From assembly GCA_011523245.1 (NCBI GenBank), contig WTHG01000069.1, positions 1 to 5,039 of the forward strand: a stretch of 5,039 bases of DNA, in the 5' to 3' direction. Shown here one piece after another: positions 1 to 5,039 of this stretch. This stretch comes from Verrucomicrobiales bacterium (lineage in GTDB: Bacteria; Verrucomicrobiota; Verrucomicrobiia; Limisphaerales; UBA1100). Every line of letters begins with the position of its first letter. Positions within the stretch are counted from its first letter, which is position 1. Under the pieces are notes generated by a model, which made no database searches, was not told the DNA's origin, and saw nothing but the letters and a program-made list of their open reading frames with translations. Position numbers and translations under genes: made by a program.

Positions 1-1161
1 GCCAAATCCATAATCATGCTTTGGATGGGCGGCGGCCCGAGCCAGCTGGAAACCTTTGACCCGCATCCCGGTAAAAAAATTGCCGGCGGCACAAAGGCCA
101 TCGGTACGGCAACCAAGGGCGTCCAAATTGCCGCCGGCCTGCCACAGACTGCCGAGGTGATGGATGAGATGACGTTGGTACGGTCGGTGGTTAGCCGCGA
201 AGGCGATCACGAACGCGGCACCTACCACGTGAAGACGGGGCATCGGCCCGATCCCACTCTGGTGCACCCGGCCATTGGCGCGGTGGTGTGTCATCAGTTG
301 AACGGGCCGGAAGATCAACAGGTGGATATTCCCCGCCACATCTCCATTCTACCCAACCAATGGCCCGCCCGTGGCGGTTATCTCGGCGCGCAATGGGATG
401 CCTTCAAGGTCTACAACACCGAAGGTCGCGCCGGCAATCTCACCGCACGCGTAAAACCCGAGCGGCTGGATCGGCGCCTCGATGATCTGCAGGTCGTGGA
501 GCAAAACTTCGCCCGCCGGCGCCGGCCGCAATTGGATGAGAAAACCACGCTGCACAATCACACCATTGACAAGGCCCTACGCATGATGCGTTCAGACCAA
601 ATCAACGCATTCGATGTCACGCAGGCACCGGCCGCCACGCGCGGTGGTTTCGGTAAAACGCCCTTTGGCAACGCCTGCCTAGCCGCCGTGCAGCTCATCG
701 AGACCGGTGTTCGTTGTGTGGAGGTTACCCTCAATGGCTGGGATACCCACGCCAATAACCACGCCTTTGTGGCCGAGCAAAACGCCATTTTGGATCCCGC
801 CCTCGCCGGTCTGATCCGCGAATTACGCGCGCGCGATCGCCTGAAAGATACCCTCGTGGTCTGCGCCGGCGAATTTGGGCGCACGCCCAAGATCAACGCC
901 GCCGATGGCCGGGATCATTGGCCCACCGGCTTTTCCATCGCCCTCGCCGGTGGCGGAATCCGGCGCGGTTATGTGCACGGCGAAACTGATCCGGAAGGCG
1001 TAAGCAAGGAACCCGGCAAGGCCGTCGGCGTTGCAGACGTGCACGCCACGCTCCTGCATGCTCTGGGTATTGATACTTTCAAGGAACTGATGACCCCCGT
1101 CGGCCGCCCCATGGGTCTAACCGATGGCATCATGGTCCCGGAACTGCTGACCCCGGCCTAA
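1..1161 (+). CDS. DUF1501 family protein, 5'-truncated by window edge
   Basis: The frame is open from base 1 and already reads family-like sequence (AKSII before the first visible Met at 16), so that Met is internal and the true start lies upstream; 386 codons are visible. Counting from the Met at 16, conserved blocks appear in order: GGGPSQLETFDPHPG (5-19), REGDHERGTYHVKTGH (61-76), GWDTHANNH (241-249), GEFGRTPKIN (285-294) and GRDHW (298-302). These are the hallmarks of DUF1501, a family common in Planctomycetota and Verrucomicrobiota and placed in the alkaline-phosphatase-like superfamily. The Asp, His and Glu residues in the blocks (D15, D64, H65, D243, H245, E286, D300, H301) are candidate metal or active-site ligands by inference. 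Family members are usually somewhat over 400 residues, often with a Tat signal, so the missing part is probably the signal and first strand. The biochemical function is not established. Family members often follow a DUF1549/DUF1553 cytochrome-type gene, which here would be off-window. A hairpin follows the stop closely. Confidence 0.93.
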   Translation, partial: AKSIIMLWMGGGPSQLETFDPHPGKKIAGGTKAIGTATKGVQIAAGLPQTAEVMDEMTLVRSVVSREGDHERGTYHVKTGHRPDPTLVHPAIGAVVCHQLNGPEDQQVDIPRHISILPNQWPARGGYLGAQWDAFKVYNTEGRAGNLTARVKPERLDRRLDDLQVVEQNFARRRRPQLDEKTTLHNHTIDKALRMMRSDQINAFDVTQAPAATRGGFGKTPFGNACLAAVQLIETGVRCVEVTLNGWDTHANNHAFVAEQNAILDPALAGLIRELRARDRLKDTLVVCAGEFGRTPKINAADGRDHWPTGFSIALAGGGIRRGYVHGETDPEGVSKEPGKAVGVADVHATLLHALGIDTFKELMTPVGRPMGLTDGIMVPELLTPA

Positions 1162-1164
1162 GCA

Positions 1165-1184
1165 AGGGGAGGTGGTGCTCCCCT
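1165..1184 (+). terminator. GC-rich hairpin after DUF1501 stop, possible terminator
   Basis: A perfect 7-bp stem (AGGGGAG at 1165-1171 pairing with CTCCCCT at 1178-1184) closes a 6-nt loop (GTGGTG) and begins 4 nt after the TAA. Its position and GC content fit a transcription terminator or 3'-end stabiliser for the DUF1501 mRNA. No T-run follows, so it is not a textbook intrinsic terminator. It lies upstream of the predicted sulfatase promoter, which fits separate transcription of the two genes. Confidence 0.45.
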
Positions 1185-1196
1185 CTCACTCCGCAG

Positions 1197-1225
1197 TTGT
1201 CACCCCTCCCTACCCGCCGTAGCAT
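1197..1225 (+). promoter_or_regulatory. Predicted sigma70-like promoter of the sulfatase gene
   Basis: TTGTCA (1197-1202; 5 of 6 to TTGACA) and TAGCAT (1220-1225; 4 of 6 to TATAAT, with the key second A and final T kept) are separated by exactly 17 nt. The -10 element ends 6 nt before the sulfatase ATG at 1232, so transcription would start at or next to the start codon. There is no Shine-Dalgarno sequence in the 20 nt before the ATG, which fits a leaderless message. The assignment rests on sequence match and spacing alone. Confidence 0.55.
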
Positions 1226-1231
1226 CGCGGC

Positions 1232-2662
1232 ATGAAATGGACTGTTCGTTTTCTACTCGTGTTTGGAATGATCCTCGGCTCACTGGTTTCAGCCAAAGGT
1301 CCCGAGGTTCAAAAACCCAATGTGGTGTTCATCCTGACGGACGATCAGGCACCCTGGGCGCTGGGCCTTTCCGGGCATCCACACGCCGACACACCCCATC
1401 TCGACAAGCTGTTCAAGCAGGGCATGTGGCTCAAGAAATCGTACGTCGTCACCCCCGTTTGTAGCCCATCTCGCACCAGCCTGATGACCAGCCGTTACGG
1501 CAGCGAGCTGGGCGTCACAGACTGGATTCATCCGCGAAACGAACCCGACCTAGGCCTGAACCCTAAAACCGTGACCTGGACCGAGGCCATGCAGTACGCC
1601 GGCTATCGCACAGGGCTAGTGGGCAAATGGCATCTGGGTGTGCCGGACAAGTTTCACCCCACCAAGACCGGTTTCGATTATTTCATGGGTTTCCGCACCG
1701 GCGGCAACAAGGTCATCCGCCCCACGCTCGAGGTGAATGGCAAAGATCAGCAGGTCGATGGCTACACTTACGATATCCTCACCGACGACGCCCTGCGGTT
1801 CATCGACCGCAACAAAGATCGCGCGTTTTTACTTTGTCTCCATTACCGTGCCCCGCACACCGCGTGGTTACCGCAGCCGGATAGCGACCGGAAGCCGTTT
1901 GAAAATCTGGACCCGAAAATCCCAAACCCAGATTTCCCCAACCTCGATGTCGAACGCGTAAAGCGCATGACGCGCGATTATCTTGGCAGTGTAAAAGGCA
2001 TAGACCGCAACGTGGGGCGTGTCTTGAAACATTTGGATCAGCTCCAACTCGCCGAAAACACCATCGTGGTCTTTACCAGCGACCACGGCTACAGCATGGG
2101 CCACAACGGCATCTGGCACAAAGGCAACGGGCACTGGGCTCTCAAGCCCGCACCGCCTGTAACCAACCCCAACATCCCGCGCAACCAACGGCCGAACATG
2201 TACGACAACTCGATCTTCGTACCCACCGCCATCCGATGGCCGGGCAAGATTGCGCCCAACTCTGCGCTAGATTTACCCGTGGCCAATCTCGATTGGTACC
2301 CTACCCTACTCAACCTCACCGGCGTGCCATTGCCCAAAGGCGAAACCATCCGTGGCCGAGATATCACGCCCGCGCTATTGGGCAAGGACATCGAATGGCC
2401 GGATGTCTGCTATGGCGAATACAGCACCCATCACCAGTCCAAAACCCACATGCGCATGATCCGCACATCCAATTGGAAGTTGGTCCGCGATTTTCTGAAT
2501 CCGGAACGTGATGAGTTGTTTGATTTGAAAAATGATCCAGCCGAATCACGCAATGTGATCGGCCAAAAGAAAAACGCCGCCGTCGTCAGGGAACTCCACA
2601 CCCAAATCCTTACCCGTATGAGGGCCGTGAAGGATCCTGTACTGAACAAGATCAAACCCTAA
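1232..2662 (+). CDS. Secreted type I (formylglycine-dependent) sulfatase
   Basis: The protein has 476 residues, a normal length for a single-domain bacterial sulfatase (PF00884). Residues 1-21 form a Sec signal peptide (basic MKWTVR, hydrophobic core, VSA before K22), so it acts in the periplasm or outside the cell. Metal and catalytic motifs are intact: LTDDQ (D37, D38), CSPSR (C77-R81, with C77 the predicted formylglycine), GKWHLG (K132, H134), HYRAPH (H204, H209) and FTSDHGYSMG (D284, H285), with IWHK nearby (K297). The C-terminal part has YDNSIFVP and IRWPG, and the usual ending ELFDLKNDPAES (428-439). The SDHG form, with His where arylsulfatases have Asn, resembles iduronate-2-sulfatase and choline-sulfatase-like members, but the substrate cannot be read from this. 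It would cleave sulfate esters, plausibly on a polysaccharide. Maturation needs a formylglycine-generating enzyme or anSME, neither of which is in this window. The ATG at 1232 is chosen because it gives a complete signal peptide and sits at fixed spacing behind a promoter; no ribosome binding site is visible. Confidence 0.95.
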   Translation: MKWTVRFLLVFGMILGSLVSAKGPEVQKPNVVFILTDDQAPWALGLSGHPHADTPHLDKLFKQGMWLKKSYVVTPVCSPSRTSLMTSRYGSELGVTDWIHPRNEPDLGLNPKTVTWTEAMQYAGYRTGLVGKWHLGVPDKFHPTKTGFDYFMGFRTGGNKVIRPTLEVNGKDQQVDGYTYDILTDDALRFIDRNKDRAFLLCLHYRAPHTAWLPQPDSDRKPFENLDPKIPNPDFPNLDVERVKRMTRDYLGSVKGIDRNVGRVLKHLDQLQLAENTIVVFTSDHGYSMGHNGIWHKGNGHWALKPAPPVTNPNIPRNQRPNMYDNSIFVPTAIRWPGKIAPNSALDLPVANLDWYPTLLNLTGVPLPKGETIRGRDITPALLGKDIEWPDVCYGEYSTHHQSKTHMRMIRTSNWKLVRDFLNPERDELFDLKNDPAESRNVIGQKKNAAVVRELHTQILTRMRAVKDPVLNKIKP

Positions 2663-2674
2663 CTCTGCGACCGC

Positions 2675-2697
2675 AGCAGGAGTCACCCAAGCCTGCT
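2675..2697 (+). terminator. Weak hairpin after sulfatase stop
   Basis: A perfect 6-bp inverted repeat (AGCAGG at 2675-2680 with CCTGCT at 2692-2697) encloses an 11-nt loop, starting 12 nt after the sulfatase TAA. No T-run follows and the loop is large, so it would be at best a weak terminator or a 3'-end structure. It could also arise by chance. A competing short stem (CTGC 2665-2668 with GCAG 2673-2676) overlaps its left arm. Confidence 0.22.
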
Positions 2698-2734
2698 AAT
2701 CACCAGTTTGAGCGGCGGCTAACACGAAAGCCTT

Positions 2735-2763
2735 TTGACTTTGCTCAGCCATTGACGGACGAT
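2735..2763 (+). promoter_or_regulatory. Possible promoter of the PhoX-like gene
   Basis: TTGACT (2735-2740; 5 of 6 to TTGACA) is followed after 17 nt by GACGAT (2758-2763), which matches TATAAT at only 3 of 6 positions but keeps the second A and final AT. The -10-like element ends 6 nt before the ATG at 2770, the same geometry as in front of the sulfatase gene. No Shine-Dalgarno sequence is present. The poor -10 makes this uncertain on its own; the matching geometry is the main support. Confidence 0.35.
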
Positions 2764-2769
2764 CCGCTC

Positions 2770-4128
2770 ATGAGATTTTCACGCCGCGATTTTCTGCAAC
2801 ACTCCGCTGCGGTCGCCGCCGGTTTTGGTGGGTTGCAAACCCTCAGCGCAAACCAATCCGACAAGGACGCCCTGCGTACCGAAGGCTACGGTGAATTGCA
2901 GCCTGATCCGGACCAGATTCTAGAACTGCCCAAAGGCTTCCGCTACCGTATCATTTCTCAGGCAGGTGAGCTGATGAATGACGGTCTGGTTGTGCCTGGA
3001 AAACCGGACGGAATGGCCGCCTTCCCTGGCCCCAAGGGCACGACAATTCTGGTGCGCAACCACGAGATCAATCCGGCCGTAACACCCACCGCAGGCCCCT
3101 TTGGCAAGGACAACAATAAGCTCACTGACGCGATTCGCGCCAAATTGTACGATCCCGGCGAACGCCCCAATTTAGGTGCCCGCGTGCCCTGCCTCGGCGG
3201 CACTACCACCCTAGTATACGATACTCAGCGCCAACGTACGGTGCAGCAATTCCTCAGCCTCTCCGGCACTCTGCGCAACTGCGCCGGCGGACTCACACCG
3301 TGGGGCAGTTGGATCACCTGCGAGGAAACGGTCGAACGCGCCGGTAAAGTGTGCTCGCTAGATCATGGTTATAACTTTGAAGTGCCGGCCACCGCCAAAC
3401 CGCACCTGGCCAAGGCTGTAGCGCTTAAGGCGATGGGACGGTTTAATCACGAGGCCATTGCGGTTGATCCCAAGACCGGCATCGTTTATCAAACCGAAGA
3501 TCGCCACGATGGACTGCTCTACCGGTTCATTCCCAACGTCAAAGGTCAACTCGCCCGCGGCGGCAAACTACAGGCGCTGGTGGTGGAGGACGCCGAAGCG
3601 TTAGATACCCGTAACTGGGAAAAGCAACGCGTACCAGTCGGGGGGAAACTGACCGTGCGTTGGCTGGAGATGGATGAGGTGGAGTCGCCCAAAGACGACC
3701 TCCGCCAGCGCGGCTTCGCCAAGGGCGCCGCCCGATTCGCACGCGGCGAAGGCATGTGGTATGCCGAAGGCTCAATCTATTTTGCCTGCACCAATGGCGG
3801 CGCCAAAAAAGCGGGGCAGGTCTGGAAACTCACCGGTGACACCCTCGAGCTGTTTGCCGAGCCGAACGACAAGGATCTGTGCGATAACTGCGACAACCTC
3901 ACCGTGACCCCTTGGGGCGATGTAGTGTTGTGTGAAGACGGCGGCGGCGAACAATTTCTCGTGGGCATCACGCCCGCCGGCCGCTTTTACAAGCTTGGCC
4001 GCAACGCCAAGAGCAACAGTGAATTTGCCGGCGCCACCTTCTCACCCGATGGCTCCACGCTCTTCGTGAACATCCAGCATCAGGCCCTCACTCTGGCCAT
4101 CACCGGCCCTTGGAGAGACCGGCATTAA
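2770..4128 (+). CDS. Tat-exported PhoX/DUF839-family protein
   Basis: The start is placed at the ATG at 2770 rather than the in-frame TTG at 2752 because it gives a compact twin-arginine signal (MRFSRRDFL at 1-9, hydrophobic stretch to about residue 26); the protein is 452 residues. Conserved PhoX/DUF839 blocks follow in order: RNHE (96-99), RNCAGGLTPWGSWITCEE (169-186), GRFNHEAIAVDP (223-234), YQTEDR (240-245), ARGEGMWY (324-331), ACTNGG (339-344), CDNLTVTPWGDVVLCEDG (374-391) and FAGATFSPDGSTLFVN (419-434). In PhoX alkaline phosphatase, a Fe/Ca metalloenzyme with a beta-propeller fold, the equivalent Cys (here C171) and acidic residues (candidates E185, E186, E228, E243, E327) bind the metals. 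Tat export fits a cofactor loaded in the cytoplasm. The protein is much shorter than characterised PhoX phosphatases (about 600 residues or more), so phosphatase activity is inference; another ester hydrolase or a non-catalytic propeller is possible. Its last 29 bp overlap the convergent hydrolase gene. No Pho-box-like repeat is apparent upstream. Confidence 0.9.
   Translation: MRFSRRDFLQHSAAVAAGFGGLQTLSANQSDKDALRTEGYGELQPDPDQILELPKGFRYRIISQAGELMNDGLVVPGKPDGMAAFPGPKGTTILVRNHEINPAVTPTAGPFGKDNNKLTDAIRAKLYDPGERPNLGARVPCLGGTTTLVYDTQRQRTVQQFLSLSGTLRNCAGGLTPWGSWITCEETVERAGKVCSLDHGYNFEVPATAKPHLAKAVALKAMGRFNHEAIAVDPKTGIVYQTEDRHDGLLYRFIPNVKGQLARGGKLQALVVEDAEALDTRNWEKQRVPVGGKLTVRWLEMDEVESPKDDLRQRGFAKGAARFARGEGMWYAEGSIYFACTNGGAKKAGQVWKLTGDTLELFAEPNDKDLCDNCDNLTVTPWGDVVLCEDGGGEQFLVGITPAGRFYKLGRNAKSNSEFAGATFSPDGSTLFVNIQHQALTLAITGPWRDRH
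4100..4128. other. 29-bp tail-to-tail overlap of convergent genes
   Basis: The TAA of the PhoX-like gene (4126-4128, + strand) lies beyond the TGA of the hydrolase gene (read from plus-strand TCA at 4100-4102), so both 3' ends are coding on both strands. No spacer remains for a conventional terminator. Only a 4-bp GGCC stem (4095-4098 with 4105-4108) is visible here, too weak to call a bidirectional terminator. Confidence 0.85.
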
Positions 4129-5029
4129 ACTGCTCAATCGACGGCTTGCCCTTCAGCCAACCGAGCTTCACAAAAAACTCATCCGTCCGCCGCATGGTGG
4201 CGATGAACATCCGGTTGCCGCCCCGTCCGTAATTGAAAAACCCATGCGCTTCCCCCGGATACGCCGCTAGTTCCGCGGCGTTGTTGGATAACTGCATCTT
4301 TTCCACGAACACCTTGGCCGTCCAGAATTTCACCGTGGGATCCTCCTCACCGTGCAACACCAGCGTTGGCGGCAGCCCCTTGCGAACGTGGTGCCATGGA
4401 GACAATTCCACCGGAGCCACCCCCATGCGTTCGCGGAGGCTGACTATGTTTTCCGCGTTCAAGAAATCCTTACGGGCCGGCACCGGTGCCAATACACAGG
4501 GCGGATTGAACAAGACCATCGCGTTCGGCACGGAGCTGATCTTACCGTCCTCACCTTTTCCTTCGAAACCGGCGATCACCCCCGTACACGCCGCCACATG
4601 GCCGCCTGCAGATCCGCCCCCCGCCGCAATCCGTCCGGGATCCACCCCCAAGCGCTTTGCATTGGCGCGAATCCACCGCACGGCGCTTTTGCCGTCCGCC
4701 ACACAGGCGGTGGCCAGCGTACCATGCATATTGCGTATCCGATACTCCGCGGTCATTGCCACCATGCCCCGGCTGGCGAGATAACGGCATTGCTGCTCAA
4801 ACTGCGCCGGTGTACCGCTTCTCCAGCCACCGCCAAAAAAGAACACAACCGCCGGCGCCTTTGTTCGTTGTTTGGTCGGCCGAAAAATATGCAGGTGCAG
4901 TTGGGTATCGCCCACCGTCTTGTACACCACTCTCTCCGCACCCTTTAGCTGAGCCGGCCACGTTTTTTTCGGTTGGGCCACCAAACCGGTGGCGACCAAA
5001 ATCAAACTACAAATCAAGAACCGTTGCAT
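4100..5029 (-). CDS. Secreted alpha/beta hydrolase, esterase/BD-FAE-like
   Basis: The protein has 309 residues. The first 18 (MQRFLICSLILVATGLVA) form a Sec signal peptide, so it should act in the periplasm or outside the cell. It has an alpha/beta-hydrolase fold: an oxyanion-loop motif FFFGGGWRSG (63-72), the nucleophile elbow GGGSAGGH (137-144, Ser140), the acid in HGEEDPTVK (226-234, Asp230) and the catalytic His in GEAHGFFN (259-266, His262). Order and spacing fit the HGGG/BD-FAE and hormone-sensitive-lipase-like carboxylesterases, which remove acetyl or feruloyl groups from polysaccharide or hydrolyse small esters. The usual His of the HGGGW motif is Phe65 here. The substrate is unknown; a peptidase or lipase role is less likely given the size and motifs. 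The ATG at 5029 starts directly at the signal peptide. Only 10 nt upstream are visible and they contain no ribosome binding site. Cys7 is too close to the N-terminus and lacks a lipobox, so this is not a lipoprotein. The gene faces the PhoX-like gene and overlaps it by 29 bp. Confidence 0.92.
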   Translation of the reverse strand: MQRFLICSLILVATGLVAQPKKTWPAQLKGAERVVYKTVGDTQLHLHIFRPTKQRTKAPAVVFFFGGGWRSGTPAQFEQQCRYLASRGMVAMTAEYRIRNMHGTLATACVADGKSAVRWIRANAKRLGVDPGRIAAGGGSAGGHVAACTGVIAGFEGKGEDGKISSVPNAMVLFNPPCVLAPVPARKDFLNAENIVSLRERMGVAPVELSPWHHVRKGLPPTLVLHGEEDPTVKFWTAKVFVEKMQLSNNAAELAAYPGEAHGFFNYGRGGNRMFIATMRRTDEFFVKLGWLKGKPSIEQFNAGLSKGR

Positions 5030-5039
5030 GCGTTCACTG

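Noticed and set aside
16..18. ATG at 16 as the start of the DUF1501 gene
   Set aside because: The frame is open to base 1 with family-like residues before this Met, and the first conserved motif follows at once, leaving no signal peptide. The gene is truncated by the window edge.
558..896. Minus-strand open frame of 112 codons within the DUF1501 gene
   Set aside because: It lies wholly inside a conserved coding region, has no domain and has an Arg/Ser-rich shadow composition.
2717..2736. GGCT...AGCC stem followed by TTTT as an intrinsic terminator
   Set aside because: The stem has only 4 bp with an 8-nt loop, and the T-run is 4 nt and overlaps the better-supported -35 hexamer TTGACT.
2752..2769. 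In-frame TTG at 2752 as the start of the PhoX-like gene
   Set aside because: It would add six residues before the twin-arginine signal with no ribosome binding site. The ATG at 2770 gives a standard Tat signal start and the same promoter-to-start distance as the sulfatase gene.
4095..4108. GGCC-ATCACC-GGCC hairpin as a bidirectional terminator of the convergent genes
   Set aside because: The stem has only 4 bp, there is no T-run on either strand, and the sequence lies in codons of the PhoX-like gene.
4352..4948. Long + strand open frame (198 codons) opposite the hydrolase gene, and a shorter one at 4233-4784
   Set aside because: Both are antisense to a gene with clear catalytic motifs. Their translations are rich in Arg, His and Pro with no recognisable domain, as expected for shadow frames in GC-rich DNA.
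5006..5029. Lipoprotein signal around Cys7 of the hydrolase
   Set aside because: The Cys is only seven residues from the start and the preceding residues (FLI) do not form a lipobox; the segment reads as an ordinary Sec signal peptide core.

Overview
The window is a GC-rich stretch of bacterial chromosome carrying four protein genes and almost no non-coding DNA. Three genes run on the + strand: a DUF1501 protein whose 5' end lies outside the window, a secreted type I sulfatase, and a Tat-exported PhoX/DUF839-family protein. The fourth, a secreted alpha/beta hydrolase (esterase type), runs on the - strand and meets the PhoX gene tail to tail with a 29-bp overlap. DUF1501 proteins next to secreted sulfatases and small exported esterases are typical of the PVC superphylum. 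I therefore infer a Planctomycetota or Verrucomicrobiota genome, probably an environmental one, and cannot decide between the two from this window.

Layout: 1-1161 DUF1501 (partial); 1162-1231 a 70-bp spacer with a GC-rich hairpin just after the DUF1501 stop and a sigma70-like promoter next to the sulfatase start; 1232-2662 sulfatase; 2663-2769 a 107-bp spacer with a weak hairpin and a second promoter-like element; 2770-4128 PhoX-like protein; 4100-5029 hydrolase on the - strand. No stretch longer than about 107 bp lacks a gene. I see no tRNA, rRNA, CRISPR array, insertion sequence or long repeat.

Function: all three complete genes encode proteins with export signals (Sec for the sulfatase and hydrolase, Tat for the PhoX-like protein), and all belong to ester-hydrolysing or related families. 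DUF1501 belongs to the alkaline-phosphatase-like superfamily, as do sulfatases. Together they could remove sulfate, phosphate or acyl groups from extracellular polysaccharide or organic matter, but no glycoside hydrolase, transporter or regulator is present to confirm a shared substrate.

The most notable non-coding signal is the start-site architecture. Neither complete + strand gene has a Shine-Dalgarno sequence. Both have a TTGACA-like hexamer, a 17-nt spacer, a -10-like hexamer ending in AT, and then exactly 6 nt before the ATG. This geometry would place transcription initiation at or within a base of the start codon, suggesting leaderless mRNAs. The sulfatase version is convincing; the PhoX version is weak in its -10 hexamer.
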